A stretch of DNA of 64,000 nt from Lonicera japonica. Its lineage: Eukaryota; Streptophyta; Magnoliopsida; Dipsacales; Caprifoliaceae. The stretch is taken from NCBI GenBank assembly GCA_021464415.1, contig CM038468.1, forward strand, positions 39,482,969-39,546,968, given 5' to 3'. Shown piece by piece: positions 35,766 through 46,593 of this stretch. Under the pieces are notes generated by a model that saw only the letters and a list, made by a program, of their open reading frames with translations, made no database searches and was not told where the DNA came from. Position numbers and translations under genes: made by a program. Position 1 is the first letter of the stretch; each line of letters opens with the position of its first letter.

Positions 35766-36971
35766 GATTATAGAAAAGAGAAAAATATTATTGAATTGAT
35801 TGTATAAATTGAATATTACATAAAGGGAGAACTCTATTTATAGAGCCTTACAGAACAATAGAAAAGGAAAGAACTAATCTAACAAGGAAAAAGAAAGAAC
35901 TACTAGCAATACAATAAGGAAAAGAAATAACATTGTGAATGGAATAACTATAATAAGGAAATAAGATAAAATAAATAAATAAATTAGGAAATTTAACCCC
36001 CCTCAAACTCAAGATAGTAATGGATCAACTTGAGTTTGGAAAGTATAGTAAAAGAATAAGCCAGGTAGACAAACTAGCACGTAAAAATTAGATCTGAATA
36101 AAAACTGGATCTGAGATCTGAGTAAAAATAGGATCTGAATAAGAATAAAAAAAAACTGAGTAGAATTGGAATAGAAAATTTGAGTAAAAACCGGAGAAAC
36201 TGGATCTAATGAAAAATTGGAATATAAAAACTGAAATCTGAATAGAAATAGAAACTGAAATCTTGAAAATTTGAATCTAATAAAAAACTGGAATCTAAGT
36301 AAATCTAAGTAAAAAATTGGAATATATGAAATTTGAGTAAAAAACTGGAATATGAGTAACTGAAAAATTGAAATATGAGTATTATGCTTAAAACCCTCCC
36401 TCACTATAACCCCAACTCGCACGTGGAGAGCAGACGGAAAACAGAAAAATTTTGAATTAACAGATGGGGGTTTGAAGTTGAAGATAAATTAAGAAAATTT
36501 AGTGGGTTTGGTATTGATGAACGGTGATTTTTGATTAATTGTGAATAAGTGAGTCGGCGAGGAAGCGATGAGACAGTGAGAAGATTGTATTACTGGCTAT
36601 GGTTCGGCGGGCGACAAGATGTATCGAAAGCACTAGAGGATCTTACACATATGATACCATATTAAGATTATAGAAAAAAGAAAAATATTATTGAATTAAT
36701 TATATAAATTGTTTATAGATACCATATTAAGATTATAGAAAAGAGAAAAATATTATTGAATTAATTATATAAATTGAATATTACATAAAAAGAGAGCTTT
36801 ATTTATAGAGCCTTACATGACAATAAAAAAAGAAAGAACTAATCAAACAACGAAAAGGAAAAAACTACAACCATTACAATAAAGAAAAAAAATAACATTG
36901 TGAATGGAATAACTAGATTAAGAAAATAAGATAAAATAAATAAATAAATAAGGAATTTAGGAAAATTAACA
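35766..36971 (-). mobile_element. Small LTR element (TRIM-like) inside the HIPP exon
   Basis: Direct repeats at 35766-35995 and 36731-36971 share 'gattatagaaaagagaaaaa', 'tttatagagccttaca' and 'aataacattgtgaatggaat'. On the minus strand TGGTATCATATG (36661-36650) is PBS-like and GAGGGGGG (36003-35996) is a polypurine tract, so the element is minus-oriented, about 1.2 kb, with no pol. A short extra copy of the LTR end lies at 36656-36730. It interrupts the K/E-rich repeat coding region; no exact target duplication is seen, and about 10 codons of host repeat appear lost. Confidence 0.75.
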
Positions 36972-37323
36972 GGCTTCACCGTAACCGTGTGTTTGCCTGT
37001 TTGCGTTTTCTTTTCCACAGAGGCGGGTTCTTCGGTTTTCTTCTCTTCTTTGCCCTTGTCTTCTTCTTTCTTGTAATCAATGTTTGGCTTCACCGTAACT
37101 GTGTGCTTGCCTGTTATCGTTTTCTTTTCCACGGAGGTGGGTTCTTCGGCTTTCTTCTCTTCTTTGCCCTTGTCTTCTTCTTTCTTATTTTCGGGGTCTA
37201 GTTTCACAATCACTGCGCGTTTGCCTGTTCCCTTGTGCACGTGTTTCACTAGTTGCTGCGGATCGAACACACCTTTCACCGTCACTTGTGAACCTTGTAG
37301 ATCTGGGTGTGCACTCTCCACCC
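36839..37323 (-). CDS. HMA domain second half plus K/E repeats (exon 3 of the kinase-HIPP gene)
   Basis: The acceptor TTAG|GG at 37324/37323 continues phase 1 from exon 2. It reads VESAHPDLQGSQVTVKGVF then DPQQLVKHVHK.TGKRAVIVK, the second half of a HIPP HMA fold, followed by two units of KKEEDKGKEEKK.EEP.SVEKK. At 36971 the frame enters the TRIM-like element and continues 40 residues, strongly hydrophobic (FLIYLFILSYF...), to a stop at 36839. Without the insertion it would continue into the repeats at 35765. HIPPs bind metals or, in pathogen resistance, are effector targets. Domain identity is firm; the present C-terminus is an insertion product. Confidence 0.8.
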
Positions 37324-37562
37324 CTAATTTAAATAATTTAATTTTATGTCATTTTACTGTTACTTTTAAAAAAAAATCAGATAAGAAAGCTTAGAGTTGA
37401 AGAAATTAAAAGAGAATAAATTAAAAGAGAATTTAAATATTTTATTCTGTGTAGATTGGGAAGGGATGGGGAATATGGAATTCTAAATTGGGTAATTTAA
37501 ATAAAAGAGGTCTGAAAATAAGAAAATAAAATTAATAATTGCATTGCTAATCGATCAATCTA

Positions 37563-38092
37563 TCTATATTATATAAAAAAATACGAATAATTTAAGCGTT
37601 TTTTTTTTCACTTTTTTTTTGTAAAAACAAATATGTCTATGTTAAAAAATACAAATAACTTAAACATTTGTTTTTTTAGTTTTTTTGTATAGAAACATAA
37701 GCATGTCGAAGATTTTAAGATTTATATTAAAAAAGTAGTATAACTCTATATATTTTTATATTAATATTAGTATTATAAATAAATGTTAAATCTATTATAT
37801 TTGGCCAAACTAATTAAACAATTTAGAATTTGTGTTGAATTAAATGTTTTGTATAATATTTCTATGATTTTAAATACAAGATTTTAAGATTTAAATTAAA
37901 TAAAACAATATAATTCCATATATTTTTATATCAATATTACAAAAACAAAAAAAAAATTAAATTCTACTTTATTTAAGTAAAATAATTAAGCAAGTTAATT
38001 CCATATATTTTTATATCAATATTAGTTATCAAAATTCTTAATACATATTCAATATTAGATTTGTCAAATACTTTGCACCTACGCAAAAATTA
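37563..38092 (+). mobile_element. Possible Helitron remnant in intron 2 of the kinase-HIPP gene
   Basis: The left end TCTATATTATATAAAAAAAT resembles the 5' end of the Helitron-like element at 63388-63988 (inverted there: TCTATACTATATATAAAAAT). The right side has 'gcacctacgcaaaaattag', similar to the other element's 3' end but with TTAG instead of CTAG. The AT-rich interior shares phrases such as 'atatttttatatcaatatta'. It is weakly supported. Confidence 0.35.
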
Positions 38093-38189
38093 GAACAGCT
38101 AAAAAGAGAGAATAAAAAGGGATCAGCTCACCCGCAGGTTTAGTGTTTAGTAGAAACGAAAATAGAGCAAAAAGAAGAAATCATTATAC

Positions 38190-38277
38190 CTTTGATATTC
38201 TTTATACATTCTCTGATTTTTCGAGCACAAGCCTCACAATGCATATATACTTTCAGAACCACCGTTACAACTTGAGG
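38190..38277 (-). CDS. HMA domain first half with MHCEAC metal-binding motif (exon 2 of the kinase-HIPP gene)
   Basis: An 88-nt exon between TTTTGCAG and GGTATAATG (exon ends at the first G). It reads PQVVTVVLKVYMHCEACARK then IRECIKNIKG, the start of HMA domain 2 of two-domain HIPPs, with the CxxC copper/zinc-type motif at 38244-38227. It enters in phase 0 from the kinase exon end (KKEE) and leaves in phase 1, exactly matched by exon 3. It is too short to stand out as an open frame. The surrounding linker (PIPKP..EEP..EEK) is also HIPP-like. Confidence 0.85.
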
Positions 38278-38401
38278 CTGCAAAACAACAAAAGCATGAA
38301 TTCAACAACCCAAATCACAAATCCATACATCAGGAAAATTGTATGATTAGATATATATATATATCTTTTTTTAAATAATAATAATAATAAATTAATCAAA
38401 C

Positions 38402-39655
38402 CTCCTCTTTCTTCTCTGTTTCTTTCTCCTCTGCTTTGGGCTCCTCGGCAGAAGGTTTGGGGATGGGAGAGAGAAGCTCCACTTCGCGGTGCCCTTTCCT
38501 CTGTTTCCTTTGTAAATTCATCGAATCTGCATTCTCTCCGGCTGGGGAAATCTGTTTGCTGCTTGAATCACCTAGCTGTAGAACCTTATCAATATGGTCG
38601 TCCTCCTGATAAGACACCGGATTTTCTTGGTTGTTAACAGGCAAAAAATTATCAAAGACATACTCCTCGGTCAGCGGATCTCTGCTCAGTTGCGATGCCA
38701 ATGCAAGTTCAAGTTTCGCTACCACCTCAGACATTGTAGGACGTTGCTCTGGACGAATATGCAAGCATTGATCCGCAATTTGCACAAATTCCCTCAAAGA
38801 ATTTGAAAAGATTTCCCAATTCAAATTCGGCCCAATAAGCTTATGTGACGCTCCTTCTTTGATGCACCGTTGGCCCCATCCAGCAAGACCCCATTGGTCC
38901 TGATCGAGGCTGCGATCCAAAGCCAGCCTCTCGCAGAGTACTTCCAACAATACCACCCCAAACGCGTACACATCCGATTTCCTCGTGAATCTGTGAGTAA
39001 GCACAAAATCGGGATCTATGTAACCCTTTGTGCCTCTGATGTGCGTAGTGCTAACGTGGGTGCACTCCTGTTCCGCGGGACCAATTCTGGACAATCCAAA
39101 ATCTGAAATCTTAGCTGCCCAATTCTCATCCAACAGAATGTTTGAGCTTTTCACATCTAGATGTATGACTCTGTTGAGGATGGCCGTACCAGTATGCAGA
39201 TAGTCCAATCCACGAGCAGCCCCTATACATATTTTGAGGCGTTGAACCCAAGATAAAGGTAAAGTTTTACCATTATGGTTCTTTCTCTGCACATGATCAG
39301 CTAGAGATCCACGGACCATATACTCATACACAAGGATCATTTCGTTACAATCATCACAGTACCCAATCAAAGAAACGAGGTGGCTGTGTCGAAACTTAGA
39401 AAGCATTTTAATCTCAGTCCAAAACTGAGTGGCACCTTGCTTGGACAAGGGATCCAAACGCTTAATAGCAACAGTAGTAGTTGATGATGATGATGATGAG
39501 CTATTAGCATTATTAGAAATGATATTGCCTTTGTAAACCTTGCCAAACCCACCCTTACCTATAACCATGGAATCGTCAAAATTATTGGTTGCCAATAGAA
39601 TCTCATCTAGTGAAAAGCGACGGCAAGGGCTTAAGTGCTTCGACGTACTGGACAT
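38402..39655 (-). CDS. FERONIA/CrRLK1L-like kinase fused to HIPP linker (exon 1 of the kinase-HIPP gene)
   Basis: Starts MSSTSKHLSPCRRFSLDEIL; 418 codons to the donor GAGGAG|GTTTGA (read through, the frame ends at 38396). Kinase domain at about 14-313: [15 protein letters not shown] Lys65, HLD at 165-167 in place of HRD (non-RD), DFG at 185-187, GYIDPDF. It is a close paralog of the gene at 17267-18451 and has no ectodomain or membrane segment. After the shared tail (VLQLGDSSSKQISPAG) the sequence switches to the end of a HIPP HMA domain 1 and its linker: QRKGHREVELLSPIPKP.AEEP. Spliced to exons 2 and 3 it encodes a kinase-HMA protein of about 608 residues in the present sequence. A Ser run (52-58) extends the loop before VAIK. 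Kinase call firm; fusion supported by phase and homology, transcript unproven. Confidence 0.9.
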
Positions 39656-39845
39656 ACTTCTGATATAATATTGACCTCAACGGAGTTCCACTGAATCAGA
39701 AAACAAAAAAAAAAAAAATTCAGGACAACTGAAGAAGAAGAAGAAGAAGAAGAAGAAGAAGAAGAAGAAGAAGAAGAAGAAGAAATAGATTAAAGAATGA
39801 AGCAGGTAATCGTCAATGGCTTGGGAGGAGGAGATTTTATATTTA
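39656..39845 (-). promoter_or_regulatory. 5' untranslated region with expanded GAA/TTC microsatellite
   Basis: A run of about 17 GAA units (plus strand, 39730-39782) lies within 75-130 bp upstream of the ATG. The same position in the 18.4-kb paralog and in the 12.5-kb relic has only a few GAA/GAT units. Flanking leader sequence is conserved among the three copies. Confidence 0.75.
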
Positions 39846-41990
39846 CACCGGCTTGACTTGTGAGTCTTCGGTCGTCGAGTGCCAATATAGAGCCAATGTA
39901 GGCTCTGGGGGCTTAACCTCCACTCAAATTTTTAATTTTATATATATTTAAAAATATATATCAATATATATACATATTTATAGAAAAAATTTATTTGGGG
40001 TATTTTTTTTAAAATACAAATGTCACACTCTCTTTTTAATAAAGGATGTTCTTTTTAAGAAATTAGTTTGAAGAACAAATTTTTAATTAAGGACAAAATA
40101 CAAAATATTTAATTATTTCAATTAACTGCGTTGAATTCCAAAACTACCCTTTTTAATAGATAAATACCCAAAACTAATTATAAAATTAATTATGTAATTA
40201 ATTTGATGATAATAAATTCAAAACATATAACAAAAAATTCAAATGAAGATGATAAATGAAACAATAATTCAAAAAAGTCAAATGAAAAAATTATCCTAAA
40301 TTATTATAAGTGTTTGACTTTTAGTACTTTAAAAATTATCCTAAATATATCAATGGTGTCAAAAAACAAAAATAAAAAATAAAAAAAAAAACTGTTTCTA
40401 TACTGTTTCTAATTTGATTTATATACTGTTTCTAAACTGTTTCTATACTATATTTACTTTTAAATATAGTTCTTTAAAAGTGTTTCTAATTTGATTTATA
40501 TATGGTACACTATTTTTTAAATTTTAAAAAAATATAATCTTTGTTTTTTATTCATTTCTAAAAGTTTTTTTTAATATACAAAAGAAAAAATAAACAAAAA
40601 AGATTCTTTTTACTTGAATAGAAGATTAATAGATGAATGATAACATAGTTGTGTACGGAGAATATGAATTAGTAGACAACAAAAATAATCTAATTATTAA
40701 AATATAGTTTTAAAGTATTAAAATAGTCGGGGACGATTGTAAATTTTTAATCATACTCATGACTAAGCCATGAATCAAATATCCAAGCACATATTTTTGT
40801 AATTTTTTTCCCTCTATTGTTATATCGCCCCCACTCAAAATTTTCTGTGGCTACGGCCCTAACCAATTATGCTAGCTTTGTTCAGGCTCCCCTACTTAAG
40901 GAAAAAAAAAAAAGGACAGCACTAATTAAACACAACACTTTACTTAGTGACATTTTATCTCCTTACCTCTGTGCAATAAGGCTGAGCTATTGTTGAGAAC
41001 AAAAAAATATGATTGCTCGGTCCTATTGCTTCAAGTATGAGCACATTATCTCGGTGTAATAGGACCAAGCAAATGTTAGAGTGTTGAAAGTATTTTAGTG
41101 CGTGTAATTAACACCACCCAAATAAAGGGGCTTGATATTACTTTTTGGTATAAAATTAATTTGCATCAAAATGTGAAAAAATGTGAAAAAGTGAGCAAAA
41201 ATAAATCAACCTTTTCATTTACATTGCTAACCAAATGCACGTGAATTCACTCTACATGACTTTGCTCATATTTTTGCAAGATTCTTAGGAGAAAGGAGGG
41301 CTCTGGTCCGCGTGTTCCAGGGTCCAAGGAAAAATTTGAAAACGTGAACTCATTAATAATACAATTTTTTTTAAGAGATGGCTGGTTCATTGAAAAGGAG
41401 ATTTGAAAAGTAAATCGGAGATATCTGGCCAGTTGAAAAAGAAATTTGGCTCTATTTTTTTTTTTAATACGTGGCTCTTGGTATTTTTTAACAAATATAA
41501 CCATTAATTAATAGCCACCGGGAGGAAAACATTAATGTCACCACATTATTGATGTTTTGAGATAATAATTTTAGTCGTTTAAGTAATAATCAATGTTAAA
41601 TTTTTTTTATTTTTTTATTTTTGTATAACAGTTGAATTTTTAGGCTCGGTCTGATAACAATATGAAAAATTATAAGATAAACTCTTGATTTATGTAAGAA
41701 GTTGAAAAATAAGTTGAGGCATGTAATGAGACACTATTCATCTCATGTTCATTTTATGAGTAATTCTCCTCCATTTTTTATTAATAGTCTCAACTTAATT
41801 TTCAATTTATCACAAAAATTAACTATTTTTTATTTTTCTTTTCCACATTGTTACTAAACAGACCCTTATATTTCATATATAAGGGTATAACACTATGTAT
41901 ATATGTACAAGGACATATATAAAAATTTGGAGATCCAAGGCAGTCGCCTTTTTCGCCATACCTCTAGACTGGCTCTGGAAAAAAGAAAAC
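39846..41990. other. Upstream flank of the kinase-HIPP gene, partly duplicated from 19080-19515
   Basis: 41110-41640 matches 19080-19515 upstream of the first kinase gene. 39900-41100 is AT-rich with simple repeats and shows no gene. Which part holds the promoter is not evident. Confidence 0.55.
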
Positions 41991-42790
41991 CGCGTATTAG
42001 AACCGGTGGCAGAAAGTGAAGATGCTTGATTTACTGCCTCCTTCTCCTCTTATTGTACATGGAAGTGCATTTTGTTTTTCTTCTACTATTTGTGTGTGAA
42101 TTGAAGTTCATAGCGTGTTATGTGAAATTTCGTAAATGTTGCAATTACAACGCAAGAAAGGATCAATCTATTCTGAAAGAACTTTTAGATATATATGCGT
42201 ATTTTTTATCATCTAAAATGCAAGTTTTGCGAAAGGACAAAAGAATGCACATTCATAAATTTTCAGGAAAAAAAATTCATATTTTTCAGTTGAAAAATTA
42301 TAAACGATCATACATGAATAATCTTTCTTTAACCAATATCCAAATTATACTAATCTAAATTATTTGTATTATACTTTTACAATCTGAATACATGAAATTA
42401 CAGTAGTACAGTTGCTCTTTCACAACCATTGCTATATTTTCACTAATACGACAAAATCTTAACAGCACCTACCAAAACTCTCTTGCATGTGATAAATGTT
42501 TGTACCTTCATTTTTCTAGAGAGAGAGACATCATATGCACATGATAAAAGCTGTATCTTAAATTTCTTAGGGAGAGAGAAACATCATATGGATAAAGATG
42601 ATCAAATTCAATTTTAATATATACGTACAAAGTGGAAACCCAAGAAATTTCTCTACATTTATTGCCAACACCAACCACCTGAGCGTCAGTCGACCATTTG
42701 GGGTCCGGAAATTCACCGGTTGTCTGAGCTCCCGTGGATTATTTGGGGCCAAAAAATTCAGTGGGCCTTAGGTAGTAGGTGGAGTGGGTA
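41990..42790 (-). pseudogene. SERK 3' end and 3' flank relic (copy 1)
   Basis: 42640-42780 matches the 3' end of the SERK-type kinase at 13385-13480 ('tttctctac.t.tattgccaacaccaacca', then 'tcggtcgattatttgggg.ccgga' type sequence and the codons of ELSGPR at the end). 41990-42660 matches 58370-58900, the 3' flank of another SERK relic. Only the last few codons and the 3' untranslated part remain. Confidence 0.75.
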
Positions 42791-42991
42791 GATCAGTAAT
42801 ATTTTATGGGTGCTACTAAAAGCAATTTAAAAAGTTAATTTAAACACTATTTTTTTAATACTTGTATTTAAATTTTAATTTTGTAAAAACAATCGCATAG
42901 TTAAGACACTCAAATTGAAAAAAGAAAAAGAAAAAAAAAAGAATATGAGCATATTTCATATCTTCTTTCATATTAATTATGGGTCTAAAGC

Positions 42992-43612
42992 GTGAATCTT
43001 CATGTTTTAGGTATAATGGATCTTCTTTCAATGAAAGAATTCTTAATTAGTTGGACATATGAAGAAGAATTAGAGATCGGTGCGATCAAAAGTGTTTTGG
43101 ATGTGTTTTTAGCTTTATTTGGGGAAAAAAAATTCTTTAATAAACCATTAAATAAGAGAGCTTTTCCTCCCAGTGAGCTTTCTTTTCTACCATCCCTTTT
43201 CCGCCCGTTTTCCTCCTCTTCCCCTCCCTTTATTTCTTTCACTGCTACCTTGTCCGTCATTCCTTCCATCATTTTAGGCCTACAAGAAATTTCCTTTGAT
43301 GATAATCTTGAGGTAGTAAATCAACTCCGGAGGTTCCACCTTGTTGGTAAAATTCTTGCTGACAAAACTCTCAATAAGATAGGTATCATCAACATTGCAC
43401 AAAACTCTTGGAAAACCAAAGGTACTTTCTTAATCTATGCGTGGCGCAACAACATCTATGTTGTTAAGTTTGAGTTTGAGGAAGACCGTTCAAAAATTCT
43501 ACGAACAACAATGATAAATAGGGTAAGTTCAAGTATTAGGGTAGGGTGCCTTCAAAATACAATTTCTAACCCTTTGGGATACCTTTATTTTAAAAGAGGG
43601 TGTTTAAATTAA
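42992..43612 (+). CDS. DUF4283-like fragment of a LINE/retroelement ORF
   Basis: An open frame of 206 codons. Its C-terminal half reads RRFHLVGKILADKTLNKIGI..I.Q.SW, then TFLIYAWRNNIYVVKFEFE and EDRSKIL, the pattern of DUF4283, a domain found in LINE ORF1-like and zinc-knuckle retroelement proteins of plants. The N-terminal 80 residues are low-complexity, and the ORF stops without the zinc knuckle. It is probably a dead retroelement fragment rather than a host gene; the start is arbitrary. Confidence 0.6.
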   Translation: MNLHVLGIMDLLSMKEFLISWTYEEELEIGAIKSVLDVFLALFGEKKFFNKPLNKRAFPPSELSFLPSLFRPFSSSSPPFISFTATLSVIPSIILGLQEISFDDNLEVVNQLRRFHLVGKILADKTLNKIGIINIAQNSWKTKGTFLIYAWRNNIYVVKFEFEEDRSKILRTTMINRVSSSIRVGCLQNTISNPLGYLYFKRGCLN

Positions 43613-43639
43613 TTTTTTAGGATGCTTTTACTAGCACCC

Positions 43640-44447
43640 ATATTTTATTAATATAAGATAGGTTCGGTACAAAATATCATACTACTTAGACCTTTGGGAA
43701 CATAATTGGCCGATGGTGGTAAATTTTGTATTACAATCAATCAAATTCTTAATTGTGCTTAAATCTTGGATTTGAATTTATTGTACATAAATCAAAGGAT
43801 TTAATTTGTATTTTGAATTTGAATTGTATTATGTCCATGTATATGTATCCAAGGTTGTACCATTAGCTATTATAAATATCGTTCTATGTATAAATGATGT
43901 ATATCAATAAGATATTATCTTTTGGTTGAATCCCGGCAATTGCAAAAACATCTGGTGGCCAATTAATCGAGGTGTGCGAAAGGTGGTCCAAACACCCTTT
44001 AGTACTAGAAAGTATCTAGATAAAAAAAAGTGTTTTATCTTCTTCTTCCTCCTCTAAATATGTTCTCTTATTTTACCATATTGGAGATTGATTTTTTGTA
44101 ACCTTGTGGGCTTTCACTGTCAAACACATAGTATGTTGAAAACAGAATCAAGCACAATTTTATTTTTTAAGCAAACATGGAGAAGTTTTTGGTTATTAAA
44201 ATTATAGCGTGATTATGTCTTTTTTTTTTCATATAGAATTACATAATGTGTAAAATTTTGTTGTTTGGTGCAAAATTCTTTTCTTTTTGGTCTTTCATAG
44301 CAACCTATAAAATGGTTTATAAGACAAGTATAGAATTACCCTTGGCTCGATTTCTTTTGCACATAACAACCTTATAAAATTGTTAAAAAATGACCCTGAG
44401 ACTTAGTCAAGTCTATTAGTTAGGTTTTTTTTATTGATATAACATAG
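43640..44447. other. Noncoding region left of the gypsy element
   Basis: No gene is recognised. The phrase 'ataggttcggtacaaaata' at 43661-43679 recurs as 'ataggttcagtacaaaata' just right of the gypsy element (57461-57479). Confidence 0.45.
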
Positions 44448-45083
44448 TGTCACGGGGTGCCTCCTAACAGCACACGTGACCGACTACACTCCATTAACAC
44501 CATGCATGCACCCGAGCGCAGCACCAGCACTAATGCACCATCAAGTCGTCAAGCATCATCTAGTTCTAGAATTGTGCTTAGGCTTCTCATATGTAAATAT
44601 TGTTTTCATGTAATTAGATTTAGGAATTTCCTTTGTAATTGCATTTCATTACCTTTGTAATCGTTTTCTTGTAACTTGTAAGAGCCAGCCTGCACTGCTA
44701 CAACTTTGGTATTTTCATTAAGTGGTTATATGTGAGGATAAGACTATCTGCCTCACGTCCGAGTTACCTACCAGTAAACATTGTTTAGCACTTTGTTTCA
44801 AGCTCTTATTTTCTTTCATATTGTAATAACTTTCCATGTAATCATTTTTTTGCAATAAAGTAATTTCAATTTATGCTCAAGCTCTCTTTTAAATTACTAT
44901 TGTTGCATGTTGGTTGTTGAATACAAAAAAGTTTCTAGCGAATGCGACTAGGCTAACGGGTAGCCCCGTCGATCGCGTGGCCTCTTTTGGGTCATCAAAG
45001 GACGCCCCGTGATAGTTGCTATCAAAGTGATTATTTCGATTGCTGTCTTGTGAAACCTAGTTTGTGTATCTTGCTATATTACG

Positions 45084-46593
45084 ATGAGAACTAATATCCC
45101 GCGAATTGAAGCCCTCGAAAGGAATGTTGGATCACTAATGGAGAAGATGGGTGGAATGCCTTCCCTTCTCAATTGTGTGCAAAGTTAATTTGGAGTTACT
45201 CACCCAAACTGTCCCCCCTAAGGACGTGATGGGCAACTCGTCCTCGTTCATAGACCGCATACAAGATTTGGAGGAAGGCTTCTAAAGCCTTCAGGGAATC
45301 CCACCAGGAGGAAACTTTAGGGAGATGATTGATAAGATGAGAAACAAAATTAATTGACTCAACCATAAATTGACTATCGTGTTTATGGTGGTCATTAACT
45401 CACCAGTTGGGGGTGGGGAACGTACTAAGATGAAAGTGCCCAAACCCAAAGCATTCACAATGTTCGTGATACTAGAGAATTGGATAACCTTGTTTTTGAC
45501 ATGGAACAGTATTTTCGTGCCATAAAGGTCGACGTAGAGGATGTTAAGGTATCCATTGCATCTATGTACTTTTTCGTGGATGCCAAGTTATGGTGGCGAA
45601 ATAAGTATAATGACATTTTAGCTGGTGAGTGCGAGATCAACACCTGGGAGAACCTAAAAAAATAATTGCGTGCTCGATTCCTTCCCAAAAACACTTCCCA
45701 TAATGCGCGACAATAACTCCTTCAAACGAAACACTCAAGAAGCATTAAAGAGTATGTCAACGCAATCACCACCATCATGTTGGATATTCACGATATGAAT
45801 GATGATAATAGGCTATTCTTCTTCATGATTGAGTTGCAACCGTAGGCTGAAAATAAACTGAATCGAAGACAAGTTAAGACGTTACCTCATGCCATATTAG
45901 GTTCTAAATATTTACAAGATTATACTGCGGGTCCTAAAACTAATGCCTCAAGAAATGGGCAAGTGAAGAATGCAGTGGAGAGAAAGTAGAATTATCAGGC
46001 CGAACTAGACGGGGGAGGCAACGCACCCACTAGGTCGTTTAACCAGCAAAATAATTTTAAGAATTGGAGCAAGTTCACAGAGAACTCCCAAATCGGCAGT
46101 AATGGGAAAAAGCTCTTCACCCATCGACCTTGTCATTTATGTTATAGTCCTCATTTCATGGCCAATTACCCCAATAAGCAACTCTTAAGTGCTCTTGTCG
46201 CTAGGGGTTGCGTCATGCTCCCCAAAGCACCATCTGCCTCTGTACATTCTTATCGTATCCAGCAAAATGACCCCGCAGAGTTTAAAGAGGAAACTGAGGA
46301 TTGTGAGATAGCCTCACAGGGTGCTTTTATCAAGGGCAGTTCATGCATTCTTGTACTGCGATGATAGTAGAAGAAGATCCCCGACACAAAGGAAAAGTAT
46401 AACCAACCTCAAAAAGGGGAGCAAGTGTTGGGAAGAGTCCTCAGGGAAATAGTATAATGTATGTTGATATCAAGATCAACGGGAAGCTAATTCAAGCCAT
46501 GGTGGACATAGGCACAACACACAACTATGTGGCAAGTACTGAAGTTGAACGGTTAGGCCGAGAAATGAGTGGGTCGTGTGAAAGTCATCAACT
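45084..46593 (+). pseudogene. Gypsy gag-protease remnant (5' part)
   Basis: Starts near 45084 (MRTNIPRIEALERNV) and passes several stops. The gag core is recognised by DAKLWWRNKYNDI and WENLKK at 45480-45665, a damaged zinc knuckle CHLCYSPHFMANYP at about 46132-46175, and a protease start at 46457 in which the active-site DTG has become DIG (AMVDIGTTHNYV). The frame is cut at 46593 by the copia insertion and resumes at 53737. Confidence 0.8.

Noticed and set aside
35066..35807. Overlapping plus-strand open frames of up to 209 codons, rich in Phe and Leu
   Set aside because: They are antisense shadows of the K/E-rich HIPP repeat array on the minus strand; the hydrophobic composition follows from the complement of AAG/GAA codons.
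36009..36422. Minus-strand frame of 137 codons with repeated F/Q/L pattern
   Set aside because: It is the low-complexity interior of the TRIM-like element and resembles no protein family.
43000..43272. Minus-strand frame of 90 codons, charged
   Set aside because: It is antisense to the DUF4283-like ORF and shows no family signature.
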